From assembly GCF_016652235.1 (NCBI RefSeq), contig NZ_JAEPKU010000009.1:1-63468 (forward strand): a DNA stretch of 63,468 nt, given 5' to 3'. The position numbers were made by a program, and so were the translations under genes. The first letter of the stretch is position 1. Every line of letters begins with the position of its first letter. The notes beneath the pieces are model-generated. The model was not told where the DNA came from. It did no database searches and was given only the letters and a program-made list of their open reading frames with translations. Shown here piece by piece: positions 10,061-20,878 of the stretch. The DNA is from Dysgonomonas sp. Marseille-P4677. GTDB lineage: Bacteria; Bacteroidota; Bacteroidia; Bacteroidales; Dysgonomonadaceae.

Positions 10061-12736
10061 TTATTTTCTGCCGGAAGATTCTACCATCGACAATAATCGT
10101 TCATTAAACTCTTTTGATTCAATCAATTCCTCTAAAGTCATATGCATCCGATATCTCCAATAATGTTGCGATATTGCCGGAATATTTATACGCTCTTGAT
10201 CTGCATTAGGACGTTTCAATTTATCATCAATCGACAACCAGTCTTGAAGTGGAAGTATAGTAAGCATTGATGGAGCATTTAAATGATTGCTAACTATCTG
10301 CCAACAGATATCTGATGTGCATTCTTCAGGAGCAATTCCATTCTTCCATAATATTTGATTATAATAGATTTGGGTAACATTTTTATCTTCTTTCCACCAC
10401 AATCTCAAAGGCGACATATCATGTGTCGATGTAGTACAAACACTTAAGTATGGTAAATGTTGCAAATTATTAAATAATTCTTCACGTTCTTTAGGCATAC
10501 GTTCTATTTCGAGACTTAATATTTGCAGTTCGTTCATTACCGAAGGAACTGAAGCCGGAACCATCCCCAAATCCTCACCACAAACGAGCATTGAGGTAGA
10601 AGATATAAGGCTAGGAAGCTTCCTCATTGCTTCGTCACGCCAAAATTGAGAGTGACGGTTATAAAAGAAGTCGTCATACAATCTGTTGAAACAATCTTGG
10701 GCTTCCTTATCCAGATCTTTATAAGAATAGCTATATTGAGCAGTAATCCTTGGATGGAATTTTTCGGGCTGCCGTTTGTCTCTTACAAATAATACTTCAT
10801 TACATAGACTATATAAGCCATCCCGTATACGAAGACTTCTTTCGTCATTCTTCCCTTCAAATAAGGTTTTTATCTTTACCTGAGTATTGTAATCTTCTTT
10901 CAGTTCATATCGTTGCCAAGAAATAGCCCTCAAATATTGTTCTATTACTTCTTGTCTATACTCCCCGAATATATCCCCTAGAAAGTGTTCGTGAATATAA
11001 GGATTAGTCATCCGATACTCGTCAAACCACATACCTGACGAACGTATTTCATCTACAGTAAAAGGTAAAGCCGGACTAAAATATCCTAACAGTCCCTGAA
11101 CCGAAGACAAAGGTATCTCCCATATGCGAAAGAAACCTAAAATATGATCGATACGGTAAGCATCGAAATAATCGGCCATCTTTCGAAAACGTTTTACCCA
11201 CCACTGATAACCATCTTTGGCCATTTCGCCCCAATTATATGTGGGAAACCCCCAGTTCTGTCCAAAAAAAGAAAAATCATCAGGTGGAGCTCCAGTTTGA
11301 ACGTCCAGATTAAACAAGTGAGGTTCAACCCACGCCTCTACACTATCGCGACTAATACCAATTGGAATATCACCTTTTAGTATTACATCGTGAGTGTGTG
11401 CGTATTCTTTAACATCGACAAGCTGCTTATGTAATAAATATTGAGTGAAACATGAGATCTCAATACTTTTCTTTGCGTCTTTATCAGTTTGAGCAAATTT
11501 CGCTAATTTCTTTTTATCGAATATTTTATGAGTCTTCCAGACTCTGTAATTTGCTGTTTTATATACGTCACGTAAATAAGAAAAACAGGCATAAGGGAAG
11601 AGCCATTCTTCGTTTTGCTTATAGAAATCATTATATTCTTTACTTTTCAAAACAATCGTTCCCGACTCCTTAAAAAGATCATTTATATATCTACGTTTCA
11701 GGTCGAGAACCTTATCGTAATCTACTTCTTTCAGTACATTAAGTGCTGCAGCCTCGTCTAAATACACCTTAAACAACTCCCCATCATTCAGAGGATAAGC
11801 TTTCAACCCTAAATAAATAGGATGCAGGGCGTATATTGAGATTGCATTATAAGGATATGAATCTGTCCACGAATGAGTTATTGTCGTGTCATTAATAGGT
11901 AGAACCTGTATGATTTTTTGCCCAGTCAATTTTGCCCAGTCTATCATCTTTTTTAAATCGGAGAATTCCCCGATTCCAAAACTATCATCAGTCCGTAACG
12001 AAAAGACCGGAATTGCAACTCCCGCTGCTTTCCAATTCATCCATCCATGACGATAAATTATCGATTCTACTCTTATATAGCTATCTTTTATATCAACACT
12101 CAAAGGATTTAATATACGGTTTTCTCCTTCCTCCCAATGTACTATTCCCCTTGAAGTTTCATCATAGATGGCAAGTTTATATTCCTGCGGTGTTTTTATC
12201 TGAGTAGCATTAAATGCTATTTCCCAATTTCCATCTTTAGCCGGTATAAGCTGTAAAGCTCTTTCGAGATTCCATTCGCCTAATAGTTTAGATGTCCCAC
12301 AGAGTACTAATCGTTGACCTTTCTTTACATACGGACAAACTATACTTAACACGATTGTTTGTTTCGTATATTTTAGCTTAGCTTTATTCTCATGTGCAAA
12401 AAAACTATCAGAAAATCCGGAAGTATAAAAATATTTCTGCTCAGGAACACCTCTCCATGTATCCCGAATATCAAAATATTTACCAGAATTAAGTCTCAAA
12501 AAATGAGGATTACCCCATTCCTTGACAACTATCCCGTTAGTATCTTTTACAAAATAATAATATTCTAACTCTATTACATCTTTAATTTCTAGATTAAGCG
12601 ACCAAAGAGACGGCGAGACATTTATCATCTCAATAGCTTTATTCTCATCCCAATTTCCTAATTCAGGAGTAGATCCACAAACAAATAGAGTTTGCCCCCA
12701 ACTGGTAAAATAGTCAACAAGTAGTTTTATTTTCAT
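10061..12736 (-). CDS. malQ: 4-alpha-glucanotransferase (DPE2-type) with tandem starch-binding domains
   Basis: An 891-residue cytoplasmic enzyme that disproportionates maltose and maltodextrins. Two CBM20-like domains are recognisable at the N-terminus (about 1-95 and 125-225, each with the W.LGxW motif region such as PELGNWDENKA and KLLGEWNLERA). A GH77 domain follows, with nucleophile Asp530 in AYRIDHILGF and acid/base Glu721 in VCGEDLG. The double CBM20 and long insertion are the plan of plant DPE2 and bacterial type-II MalQ, which act on maltose with a glycan acceptor. It is the first gene of the operon. Confidence 0.92.
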   Translation of the reverse strand: MKIKLLVDYFTSWGQTLFVCGSTPELGNWDENKAIEMINVSPSLWSLNLEIKDVIELEYYYFVKDTNGIVVKEWGNPHFLRLNSGKYFDIRDTWRGVPEQKYFYTSGFSDSFFAHENKAKLKYTKQTIVLSIVCPYVKKGQRLVLCGTSKLLGEWNLERALQLIPAKDGNWEIAFNATQIKTPQEYKLAIYDETSRGIVHWEEGENRILNPLSVDIKDSYIRVESIIYRHGWMNWKAAGVAIPVFSLRTDDSFGIGEFSDLKKMIDWAKLTGQKIIQVLPINDTTITHSWTDSYPYNAISIYALHPIYLGLKAYPLNDGELFKVYLDEAAALNVLKEVDYDKVLDLKRRYINDLFKESGTIVLKSKEYNDFYKQNEEWLFPYACFSYLRDVYKTANYRVWKTHKIFDKKKLAKFAQTDKDAKKSIEISCFTQYLLHKQLVDVKEYAHTHDVILKGDIPIGISRDSVEAWVEPHLFNLDVQTGAPPDDFSFFGQNWGFPTYNWGEMAKDGYQWWVKRFRKMADYFDAYRIDHILGFFRIWEIPLSSVQGLLGYFSPALPFTVDEIRSSGMWFDEYRMTNPYIHEHFLGDIFGEYRQEVIEQYLRAISWQRYELKEDYNTQVKIKTLFEGKNDERSLRIRDGLYSLCNEVLFVRDKRQPEKFHPRITAQYSYSYKDLDKEAQDCFNRLYDDFFYNRHSQFWRDEAMRKLPSLISSTSMLVCGEDLGMVPASVPSVMNELQILSLEIERMPKEREELFNNLQHLPYLSVCTTSTHDMSPLRLWWKEDKNVTQIYYNQILWKNGIAPEECTSDICWQIVSNHLNAPSMLTILPLQDWLSIDDKLKRPNADQERINIPAISQHYWRYRMHMTLEELIESKEFNERLLSMVESSGRK

Positions 12737-12843
12737 TGCTGATGCTTTTATGGTTCAATTTAGATTTATGCTTTTCTCAAAAAAAGGAGTAAAATTACTG
12801 ACCTGTTTTCATTTTTGTAAGTATATGTATTACTTATATCTAA

Positions 12844-12851
12844 CAAATCTA
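12844..12851 (-). promoter_or_regulatory. malQ operon promoter -7 box
   Basis: The minus strand reads TAGATTTG, an exact TAnnTTTG match 108 bases before the malQ start. The -33 partner is weak (TTGA 23 bases upstream). Confidence 0.45.
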
Positions 12852-12906
12852 CGTATTTATAAACTAGGATAAGATCAATACATATTAGTTTCAGTAAGAA
12901 TTAACC

Positions 12907-12920
12907 TGCAAACGATTGCA
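12907..12920. promoter_or_regulatory. Candidate LacI-family operator
   Basis: TGCAAACGATTGCA is a 14-base imperfect palindrome (12 of 14 positions symmetric) with a central CG, the layout of LacI/PurR/GalR-family operators. It lies 56 bases upstream of the malQ -7 box, and a LacI regulator is encoded in that operon. It could equally act on the divergent exporter genes. Confidence 0.5.
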
Positions 12921-13116
12921 TGATACGCTATAATAATAGTATAGAACTAAGTTTATTGGTAAAAAATCAAATGCGGAGCTTCTATATTTATCTATATGTA
13001 TTACTGTTATACTTTAATAGAATAAAAATAGCAAGTAAAAAAACAATGAAATTCTGTACAAGTTTGTCACCTTTTAGTTAAAATAAAAATGGTTATTACT
13101 TATAATTAAAAACATC

Positions 13117-13124
13117 TATCTTTG
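13117..13124 (+). promoter_or_regulatory. Exporter operon promoter -7 box
   Basis: TATCTTTG matches TAnnTTTG exactly, 48 bases before the chosen ATG. The -33 region (TTAT near 13093) is weak. Confidence 0.5.
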
Positions 13125-13172
13125 TATCTGAAATGAATTACGGTCGCAGACCTATTTTACTTGCATATCAAA

Positions 13173-13973
13173 ATGCCGGAACTAAGAGATATTATAGAAA
13201 GAGAAAAAATATCGGCACAACGATTTGCCGACTTAATATTGGAGATAGGAACATTTATGCTTGCTTCAGGGGCTCATTGCGGCCGTCTGAATAGTAATTT
13301 GGGAAGACTTGCTACAACATGGGAATTTGAGATGGATATGAGTCCCTCTTTTAAAGGGCTGTTAGTGACAGTTAAAGATAAGAACGATCCCAGAAACTCG
13401 GTAACATGTTATAAAAACTCACCTACTCATAATGTCCATCTTGCCGTCTTGACACAGATCTCGCATCTATCGTGGAAAGTACAGGAAGAAAATTGGACCA
13501 TATCGAAGGTTGAAAAAGAGTTTGCCAAGATAAAAGGAAAACCAAACTACAAAGACATTGTAGTGGCTGTAGCCGTTGGGTTCTCATGCGCCGGACTTTG
13601 CTTATTTTCAATGGGTGACGAAAAGAATGCTTTAGTCGCATTTATCGGGGCATTCATAGGGTTTCTTGTCAAATGTTTTTTTACAAAAATGAAGTTTAAC
13701 CCGATGATAGGTATTACAACTGCAGCGTTTGTTACAACTCTCATTACAGGATTAGGCAGATTATATGGTTTTGGAGAACATCCGCAAGCAGCTATGGCGA
13801 CAGCTGTGCTCTACCTGATACCGGGTGTACCATTAATAAATTGCGTGATAGACCTTATCGAAGGTTACCTGCCTTCTGCCATCAATAGGGCCTTATTTGG
13901 AGGTTTCATCCTGTTGTGTATTGCTGCTGGCATGACATTGTGTATTACACTTATGGGAATTAGTAATTTTTAG
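13173..13973 (+). CDS. ThrE-type exporter, N-terminal component (DUF1212, YjjP-like)
   Basis: First half of a split threonine/serine-exporter-type transporter. A soluble N-terminal domain (about 1-110, with the LASGAHCGRLNSN motif) is followed by five membrane helices from about residue 118 to the end. The family in Corynebacterium exports threonine and serine; the split E. coli pair YjjP/YjjB has been linked to succinate export, plausible in a succinate/propionate producer. The frame can be extended to a TTG at 13161, but the ATG at 13173 (MPELRDIIERE) is preferred. The partner gene starts 12 bases downstream. Confidence 0.85.
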   Translation: MPELRDIIEREKISAQRFADLILEIGTFMLASGAHCGRLNSNLGRLATTWEFEMDMSPSFKGLLVTVKDKNDPRNSVTCYKNSPTHNVHLAVLTQISHLSWKVQEENWTISKVEKEFAKIKGKPNYKDIVVAVAVGFSCAGLCLFSMGDEKNALVAFIGAFIGFLVKCFFTKMKFNPMIGITTAAFVTTLITGLGRLYGFGEHPQAAMATAVLYLIPGVPLINCVIDLIEGYLPSAINRALFGGFILLCIAAGMTLCITLMGISNF

Positions 13974-13985
13974 AAGGAAGCCAGA

Positions 13986-14495
13986 ATGGAAGAATTAACG
14001 ATACTAAATATATTCCGTGATTTTATAATTGCCTTTGTTGTGGGCTTTTGTTGGGCCATATTATTCGGATCGCCTAAACGTCTATTGTGGGTAGCCGGAC
14101 TCTTGGGGGGTATGGGTCATAGTATACGCTTTATTCTTATTCAACTCGATTTTGGGTTGATTACTGCAACTTTGGCCGGATCGGTATTAATAGGATTGGT
14201 CGGTATATTTGCAGCCCATAAGGTAGATAGCCCACCTGTAGTATTCACAATGCCCGCTTGTATAACAATGATTCCCGGAATGTTTGCATACAAAACAATG
14301 TTAGCCGGAATTAAGGTCACCGACCTACCTACAGTGGAGCAAAATCCTCATATTCTTATAGAGATGTCGCACAATCTGATGCTGACCATGTCTTTATTGT
14401 TCACGCTGGCGATAGGTATCTGTATCGGTGCGTTATTATTCCGTAAATCGAGTGTAAAGAATATTTCCCTTAAAGATATGATAGGCAAAAGATAG
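13986..14495 (+). CDS. ThrE-type exporter, C-terminal component (DUF3815, YjjB-like)
   Basis: Second half of the split exporter, 169 residues with about five membrane helices. It carries the family segments GMGHSIRF near residue 42, and PACITMIPGMFAYKTMLAG near residues 90-110. It must work together with the preceding DUF1212 protein. The gene ends only 4 bases from the convergent metal-permease stop, and I see no terminator between them. Confidence 0.85.
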   Translation: MEELTILNIFRDFIIAFVVGFCWAILFGSPKRLLWVAGLLGGMGHSIRFILIQLDFGLITATLAGSVLIGLVGIFAAHKVDSPPVVFTMPACITMIPGMFAYKTMLAGIKVTDLPTVEQNPHILIEMSHNLMLTMSLLFTLAIGICIGALLFRKSSVKNISLKDMIGKR

Positions 14496-14499
14496 TTTC

Positions 14500-15339
14500 T
14501 TATACAACAACTACTTTATGACGTTTACTCTTTTGCATAATTTTCACTATCCACCGTGAAATAAGGAATACGATTATTTGAGTAAAAATTATAAATACTC
14601 CTGAAGGTACATCTAAAACTGCAGACAGGAAAAGGCCTACTATACAGCCAAGGAAGCCTATAAGAATAGATAATAATATCATTTTCGTAAAGCTAGAAGT
14701 AAACAAATTTGCTGTCATCTGAGGCACAGTTAGTATAGACATCAACAGTACAATACCTACTAGGCGTATAGAAAGAACAATCGTAATAGCAATGGCCATC
14801 ATCATTACATATTTGATAAGGTTGACCGGAAGGTTCCTCGTTTTTGCAAAGTCAGGATCGAAAGCGGCAAAAAGGATCTGACGACCAAACAATAGAAACA
14901 CAAAGGTCAGCACTAGAGATAAGATAGCCAGATAAATTATGTCAGGCTTGGTAATAGTCAGTATATTCCCAAAAAGATAATCGGATAGATTCGGTGCAAA
15001 TCCAGGCTTTAGATAAATAAATATAATACCCACAGCCATACCTAGTGACCAAAAAGAGCCTATTGCCGAATCTTCTCTAACACCCTGACGTGATGACAAC
15101 CATTCTATACCAAAGGCTGATAAAATAGAAAATATCATTGCCGTAAAGATCGGATTCCATCCGAAATAAAAGCCCATACCAATTCCCCCTAATGAAGCAT
15201 GCGTTATACCTCCACTAATAAACACCAAACGGCGGATAACAACATAAGAACCTATAATTCCACAGGCTATACTCGCAAAAAGGCTTCCCAGTAGAGCATG
15301 CTGAAAAAATGTATATGATAGGAGATCAAAAAATTGCAT
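14500..15339 (-). CDS. ABC-3 family metal (zinc/manganese) transporter permease
   Basis: A 279-residue integral membrane permease of the ZnuB/MntB (ABC-3) family with about 7-8 helices. Characteristic segments are GSYVVIRRLVFISGGITHAS near the N-terminus and the DPDFAKTRNLPV loop. It would pass Zn2+ or Mn2+ through the inner membrane with an ATPase and a binding protein. Neither partner gene is present nearby. It is last in a minus-strand row, 9 bases after the DUF6056-like gene. The metal cannot be assigned from sequence. Confidence 0.87.
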   Translation of the reverse strand: MQFFDLLSYTFFQHALLGSLFASIACGIIGSYVVIRRLVFISGGITHASLGGIGMGFYFGWNPIFTAMIFSILSAFGIEWLSSRQGVREDSAIGSFWSLGMAVGIIFIYLKPGFAPNLSDYLFGNILTITKPDIIYLAILSLVLTFVFLLFGRQILFAAFDPDFAKTRNLPVNLIKYVMMMAIAITIVLSIRLVGIVLLMSILTVPQMTANLFTSSFTKMILLSILIGFLGCIVGLFLSAVLDVPSGVFIIFTQIIVFLISRWIVKIMQKSKRHKVVVV

Positions 15340-15348
15340 ATGAGTTAT

Positions 15349-16728
15349 TTAATTATGTTTTGAAGGTGCTTTTACCCATCTAACACCATAATACCTTGAA
15401 TATTCTATATTTTCCCAAACATTCGGTTCGGTTGACATTTCGTAAATAAAATATTTATGTTCCATTGGAGAACGTTCGGTAAAAACAATTGTATCTATTC
15501 CTTTATTTTTTTGTTCTTTGATAAAATCTTCTCTATTATGCCAAAAAGAAGATATCGTTGACACATCATTATACTGTTTATAATATGTCCAACCAAATAT
15601 TAAAAATAATATATTGATCATCAGGAAATTCAAAACTTTTATATGAATTTTTCTATAATCAATATTAGCATATATAAGTCCTATCGAGGCTATTAATAAT
15701 ATAATAATACCAAATAAAGAACGAAGATGAAACATCGGAGATACAATCATAGCCAAGTGGGCGATAATAGCTGTTAATATTAATAGTACTGAACTTATTA
15801 TTATTTGCCTCCTAACCAATAAATTCTTTGGAGACTTATAATAGAGAAAGAGAAAAACTAGATATATAAATAATAAAGGCAAAACATAATGCCACAAATA
15901 TTTCATTGTATTTCTTATGGATAAATAAAGCAAATCATACCCTACTAACCCTCTTTCTGCAAGTCCTCTCTTAGTTACTTCTAATCTTATATAATTACCA
16001 GGTGCTGTTAATAAAAGGATACAGCCTATAGAAACCCCAATAAGACCTACAATCGCCCATCTCGGAACTTGTTTTTTCTCTAGAAATAAAAGAAATAAGC
16101 ATAGAACCACGTAAATTATTATGGCAACACTCATATTTTCATTTGTCCATCCAGCAATAAGGCCTAGAACAAATATTTGAACCGATTTAGCTAAGTTATC
16201 AGACCTCGCCCCCATACGATAATAAGAGTAATACCGGTAAATAAATATGAAACAAAATAGAGTCCCCCACAAATAATTAGCACTTCCCGTTTTCCATATA
16301 ACAGCATCGTAAAACGCTGGTTGAAAAAAGAAGATCGCAATATGAAGAAGAAAAAATAAAATAGGATTAACTTTATTACATTTATTTATTATAAGATATA
16401 ACAAATACACTAAAATCACATAAGCTATTGTATTAATAAAACAAGCCAATCGAAAATCTAACATTAACAAGAGTTGAGCTATAAAATGTCCAACAGACCT
16501 CCCGCCCCATGTATAATAGTGATTATATTGAGACTCCAGTATATCCACTACATTCCCAATTCTTACATTATCACTTCCATATATAAAACTATAAGTCCAA
16601 TCATCTGCAAACAAAGGATAAAGATAGTTCAACCCATATATCAGAACAAATACACATAGGATACTTACTAACGTCAATAACAACGTTATCCTATTGCCTC
16701 TTTCAACATAAAAAGATAATGCTTTCAT
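15349..16728 (-). CDS. DUF6056-like polytopic membrane protein (paralogue A)
   Basis: A 459-residue protein with about ten membrane helices. I recall similar Bacteroidota proteins as DUF6056, but this is unverified. Conserved patches shared with the paralogue at 20879-22216 are LYPLFADDW just after the first helix, TWGGRSVGH, WTNENMS, LLTAPGNYIR, and a C-terminal EQKNKG plus YYGVRWV tail. An acidic pair after helix 1 and many helices are also seen in GT-C glycosyltransferases, so a role in glycan transfer is possible, but I cannot show it. It follows metH by 6 bases and precedes the metal permease by 9, so it is probably co-transcribed with them. Confidence 0.8.
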   Translation of the reverse strand: MKALSFYVERGNRITLLLTLVSILCVFVLIYGLNYLYPLFADDWTYSFIYGSDNVRIGNVVDILESQYNHYYTWGGRSVGHFIAQLLLMLDFRLACFINTIAYVILVYLLYLIINKCNKVNPILFFLLHIAIFFFQPAFYDAVIWKTGSANYLWGTLFCFIFIYRYYSYYRMGARSDNLAKSVQIFVLGLIAGWTNENMSVAIIIYVVLCLFLLFLEKKQVPRWAIVGLIGVSIGCILLLTAPGNYIRLEVTKRGLAERGLVGYDLLYLSIRNTMKYLWHYVLPLLFIYLVFLFLYYKSPKNLLVRRQIIISSVLLILTAIIAHLAMIVSPMFHLRSLFGIIILLIASIGLIYANIDYRKIHIKVLNFLMINILFLIFGWTYYKQYNDVSTISSFWHNREDFIKEQKNKGIDTIVFTERSPMEHKYFIYEMSTEPNVWENIEYSRYYGVRWVKAPSKHN

Positions 16729-16734
16729 CTAAAC

Positions 16735-19700
16735 CTATATCAAATTTGCACTTAGAAACTTACGCATCAATCCAGGATCTTCACCTCGTTTTTCTATATA
16801 TGATTCCAGTTGATCGTCCAGAATATTACCTATATTGAAGTATTTTGATTGGGGATGTGATATAATAATGCCACTGACAGACGCATTTGGTAACATTACT
16901 CCATTTTCAGTAAGTTCAACACCTATTTCTGTTGATTGCAGCAAATTATCATTCAATAAGAAATTAATAGACTGATCGGGAATAGAAGGATAACCTACCG
17001 CTGGTCGAATACCTTGATACTTCAATGTAAACATCTCATTGACACTTATATCTTCATCCGGAGCAAAACCCCAATAGTTGCGTCTTATCTCCGCATGAAG
17101 CCATTCCGTAGTAGCTTCAGCCAAACGGTCTAAAACGGATTTGAGAAGCAATACCTTATATTCATCACCCTCATTCTCATATCTACTCATCAACTCATTA
17201 GCACCCACGCCTGCTGTTACGGTGAATCCGCCAACATAATCTTTCTTCCCTGACGATTTAGGTGCTACAAAATCACATAATGAAAGATATTCACGCTTCT
17301 CATTCTGCTTTTGCTGACGCAACATAGGAAAACAAATATTATTGATATACAAACATTCATTCTCACTATACGCTTCAAAAACCCCAAATACCGCATTAAT
17401 ATAATCAGCTTTATTAAATACAAGCTGATCCAATAGTGATTTTGCATCTTTATACAACTGCATTCCTTCCGCCGCTTTTTCCCTTTCCCGTTCAGGAAAA
17501 GTATTTAGCCATGCAGTTTTGCATGAAGGACAATCATCTATATTTTGAACTGTAGCATAACGAGCTGAAAGGTTCCACGAATGAAAGAAAAACTTCCAAT
17601 CGACATAAGGTATAATCGTTTCAATAGGAATATGTTTCAGTACCTGACGTCCCTCCACATTCGGTTCAGGAGTTTGATAATTAGTCCAATCAATCCCCAT
17701 TCCTTTATTTATAACTCCTGATAAAGGAAGTAATCCTATTCTCTTATCTACTGCCGTATCGCGTAAAGAGGCATACTCGTTACGAATATCTTTTATATAA
17801 TTATCTTTCGTGTTCGGATTTATCAACTTACCTACAGCCGATGGAGCCTGAGATGCATCTTTTACATATACTACCGAACCATTATTATATTTAGGATCTA
17901 TCTTAATAGCTGTATGCAACTTAGATGTAGTTGCACCACCTATCATTAAAGGAATAGTAAATCCTGCTTTTTCCATCTCATGAGCTACAATACTCATTTC
18001 TTCGAGAGAAGGAGTTATCAAACCACTAAGGCAAAGGATATCGGGCTGTTCTTCTTTTACTTTCTGTATGATAACCTCCGGTGGGGTCATAACTCCCAGA
18101 TCGATGACCTCGTAATTGTTGCAAGCGAGAATTATGGATACAATATTTTTACCTATATCGTGTACATCTCCTTTTACTGTGGCAATAACTAATTTTCCAG
18201 CCTTATTACTTCCAGCAGAAGATGATTTTTGTGCCTCTAATGTAGGTTGAAGGATAGCTACAGCCCGTTTCATAGTACGAGCCGTCTTTACAACTTGAGG
18301 CAAGAACATTTTACCGGCACCAAATAGATCTCCAACCTTATTCATTCCATCCATTAAAGGCTTATCGATAATATCTACTGCTTTGGGATATATTTTCAAT
18401 GCTTCGGCCAAATCCTCTTCCAAGTAGTCGCTAATACCCTTCATTAATGCATACTGAATACGTTCATCGAGAGAGAAAGAACGCCATTCTTCGACCTTCT
18501 GTTCTGCCTGCCCAGTATATTCGTTCTTTATTTTTTCGGCATACTCGATCAGTTCATCCGTAGCTTCAGCCCTACGATTGAAAATCACATCTTCCACAAG
18601 GTTTCTCAAATCGAGAGGAATATCGTCGTAAACTACAGATTGCCCGGGATTCACAATCCCCATATCCATACCCCGCTGAATAGCGTAATACAAGAATACA
18701 GCATGCATAGCTTCGCGAACGTAGTCATTGCCTCGGAATGAAAAAGACAGATTACTAACCCCTCCACTAATTTTAGCATGTGGTAAATTCTTCTTAATCC
18801 AAGTGATTGTTTCCAAAAAATCGACAGCATATCCGCGATGTTCCTCTATACCTGTAGCTATAGCCAAAATGTTAGGGTCGAAGATAATATCCAGTGGATT
18901 AAATCCATCATTGACAAGTATTTTGTAGGCCCTTTCGCAAATCTCTATTCTACGAGCAAAGGTATCAGCCTGTCCTGTTTCATCGAAAGCCATTATAATT
19001 ACAGCTGCTCCGTACGCTCTTACCAAACGAGCCTGACGAAGAAATTCTTCCTCTCCCCCTTTTAGTGAAATGGAATTGACTATCGGCTTGCCTTGTACAC
19101 ACTTGAGTCCAGCCTCAATTACCTCCCATTTCGAAGAGTCTATCATGACAGGGACACGAGATACATCCGGATCAGATGCCATTAAGTTAAGGAATGTAGT
19201 CATTTCTTTTACTCCATCCAACAGGCCTTCATCCATATTAACATCAAGCACCTGAGCCCCATCCTCTACTTGTTTATGGGCAATAGTAAGAGCTTCTTCA
19301 TATTTCTCCTCCTTTATCAAGCGGAGAAACTTACGAGAACCAGCGACATTGAGGCGCTCCCCAATATTTATAAAGTTTATTTCAGGTTTAGCTTCTAATA
19401 GCTCCAAACCCGACAACCACATATATTGAGGCTTTTCTACAGGTTTATGTGGTGTGGCTCCTTCTATCAAGTCAACATATCTTGCAATATGCTCCGGAGT
19501 TGTACCACAACAACCGCCTAATATATTAACCAATCCTTCGTCTACATATTCTTTTATCTGGTTAGCCATTATTTCCGGCGTTTCGTCATATTCTCCAAAC
19601 TGATTAGGTAGTCCGGCATTAGGATAAGCAGAAACAAAGCTTGGAGCAAGACGTCCCAACTCTTTCAAGAATGGCTTCATATCAGATGCTCCAAAAGAGC

Positions 19701-20433
19701 AATTAAGCCCTACCGAAAGAAAATCTATATGACTTACTGATGCTAAAAACGCACCAACCGTTTGTCCAGATAGAGTACGCCCTCCTTTATCGGAAAGAGT
19801 TACTGAGATCATTATCGGTAAATCTATATTCCTTTCTTTACGCACTTCATCTGCAGCAAACAAAGCTGCTTTCGCATTCAATGTATCGAATATTGTCTCA
19901 ATAAGTAGTAAATCAACACCTCCATCGATCAATCCTTCAATCTGCTCTTTATATGCAAAATAAAGATCGTCGAATGTAACCGCCCGAAAAATAGGATTCT
20001 CTACTTTCGGACTCATCGATGCTGTCTTATTTGTAGGTCCTATCGAACCGGCAACAAAACGAGGTTTGTCGGGATTTTGCATCGTATAATCAACTGCAGC
20101 CTTCTTTGCTAACTTAGCCGCTTCTATATTCATTTCTTTTACTAAGTGAGACATATTATAGTCTTCCATAGATATAGAATTGGCATTAAATGTATTAGTT
20201 TCTATTATATCGGCTCCAGCTTCGAGGTATTCACGATGGATAGCTTCTATGACATCGGGACGTGTGAGGCACAACAAATCGTTGTTCCCTTTCAACAGAG
20301 TAACCGAATCTTCGAAACGTTCACCCCGGAAATCTTCCTCGGTCAATTTATATCGTTGTATCATGGTACCCATCGCACCATCGAGGATAAGTATCCTATC
20401 TCTTAATATATCTTGTATTTTTTGCATCGACAA
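16735..20433 (-). CDS. metH: Cobalamin-dependent methionine synthase
   Basis: Transfers the methyl group of 5-methyl-tetrahydrofolate to homocysteine via methylcobalamin. The 1232 residues carry all four modules: the homocysteine domain with zinc ligands Cys245, Cys308 and Cys309 ([15 protein letters not shown]); the folate-binding barrel (about 345-620); the cobalamin cap and Rossmann domain with DVHDIG, where His758 is the lower cobalt ligand; and the C-terminal AdoMet-dependent reactivation domain with [12 protein letters not shown]. Length matches E. coli MetH (1227). No cobalamin or SAM riboswitch was recognised upstream. It is embedded between two DUF6056-like genes on the same strand. 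Confidence 0.97.
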   Translation of the reverse strand: MSMQKIQDILRDRILILDGAMGTMIQRYKLTEEDFRGERFEDSVTLLKGNNDLLCLTRPDVIEAIHREYLEAGADIIETNTFNANSISMEDYNMSHLVKEMNIEAAKLAKKAAVDYTMQNPDKPRFVAGSIGPTNKTASMSPKVENPIFRAVTFDDLYFAYKEQIEGLIDGGVDLLLIETIFDTLNAKAALFAADEVRKERNIDLPIMISVTLSDKGGRTLSGQTVGAFLASVSHIDFLSVGLNCSFGASDMKPFLKELGRLAPSFVSAYPNAGLPNQFGEYDETPEIMANQIKEYVDEGLVNILGGCCGTTPEHIARYVDLIEGATPHKPVEKPQYMWLSGLELLEAKPEINFINIGERLNVAGSRKFLRLIKEEKYEEALTIAHKQVEDGAQVLDVNMDEGLLDGVKEMTTFLNLMASDPDVSRVPVMIDSSKWEVIEAGLKCVQGKPIVNSISLKGGEEEFLRQARLVRAYGAAVIIMAFDETGQADTFARRIEICERAYKILVNDGFNPLDIIFDPNILAIATGIEEHRGYAVDFLETITWIKKNLPHAKISGGVSNLSFSFRGNDYVREAMHAVFLYYAIQRGMDMGIVNPGQSVVYDDIPLDLRNLVEDVIFNRRAEATDELIEYAEKIKNEYTGQAEQKVEEWRSFSLDERIQYALMKGISDYLEEDLAEALKIYPKAVDIIDKPLMDGMNKVGDLFGAGKMFLPQVVKTARTMKRAVAILQPTLEAQKSSSAGSNKAGKLVIATVKGDVHDIGKNIVSIILACNNYEVIDLGVMTPPEVIIQKVKEEQPDILCLSGLITPSLEEMSIVAHEMEKAGFTIPLMIGGATTSKLHTAIKIDPKYNNGSVVYVKDASQAPSAVGKLINPNTKDNYIKDIRNEYASLRDTAVDKRIGLLPLSGVINKGMGIDWTNYQTPEPNVEGRQVLKHIPIETIIPYVDWKFFFHSWNLSARYATVQNIDDCPSCKTAWLNTFPEREREKAAEGMQLYKDAKSLLDQLVFNKADYINAVFGVFEAYSENECLYINNICFPMLRQQKQNEKREYLSLCDFVAPKSSGKKDYVGGFTVTAGVGANELMSRYENEGDEYKVLLLKSVLDRLAEATTEWLHAEIRRNYWGFAPDEDISVNEMFTLKYQGIRPAVGYPSIPDQSINFLLNDNLLQSTEIGVELTENGVMLPNASVSGIIISHPQSKYFNIGNILDDQLESYIEKRGEDPGLMRKFLSANLI

Positions 20434-20617
20434 TAAATTATTATGTATTATTTATATTTCAAGATTCTACGACCTTAGAATATAAATATTTTGTAAATCA
20501 GCGAAATAACAACATTATATGGATAAATGTTCTAAGAGAATTTTCTCTATTTCACAAAAGTCTTCAAAATTAAATAAATAGAAGGATATATCCTAAATAA
20601 ATCTACGTCTTTGTCTA

Positions 20618-20848
20618 TCAATCAGTAGGAAGAATTCTGACTGAACGCACATTATAAAACCGAGCATATTGCTGATTCAAAGAAGCACAAGGATCTTCTT
20701 CTAAATCCATAAATCCAAATTTATAATGAATTCCTATTCTGCCTTTAAATATTATATCCTCTATTCCCCTATCCTTTTGCTCTCTCAATGAAATCTCTCT
20801 TTCGTTAAAAGTTTTATGTATTAATTTATGTATTAAATATATAGATCA
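20618..20848 (-). pseudogene. C-terminal remnant of a third DUF6056-like gene
   Basis: The minus strand from about 20821 down to the TGA at 20618-20620 encodes a tail that aligns with the C-termini of both neighbouring paralogues. Shared positions include EREISLREQKDRG (compare KRELYLEEQKAKG and NREDFIKEQKNKG), a DLEEDP segment and QYARFYNVRSVRI (compare MYAKYYGINSVRV). There is no start codon: an in-frame TGA at 20846-20848 closes the frame upstream, and all membrane helices are missing. A perfect 12-bp tandem duplication (20813-20836) lies at its 5' border. It sits 30 bases beyond the stop of paralogue B. Confidence 0.85.
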
Positions 20849-20878
20849 CAATCCTACTTATTATCATCTCGCGTCTCT

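Larger units (their letters stand above)
12737..13172. other. Divergent regulatory region malQ / ThrE-type exporter
   Basis: About 436 AT-rich bases separate divergent operons. It contains a malQ -7 box (12844-12851, minus), a LacI-type operator candidate (12907-12920) and an exporter -7 box (13117-13124, plus). I see no coding sequence or RNA gene in it. Confidence 0.6.

Noticed and set aside
20434-20617. Possible cobalamin or SAM riboswitch upstream of metH
   Set aside because: I found no B12-box-like core or SAM riboswitch helices; only AT-rich sequence with a weak -7-like box is present.
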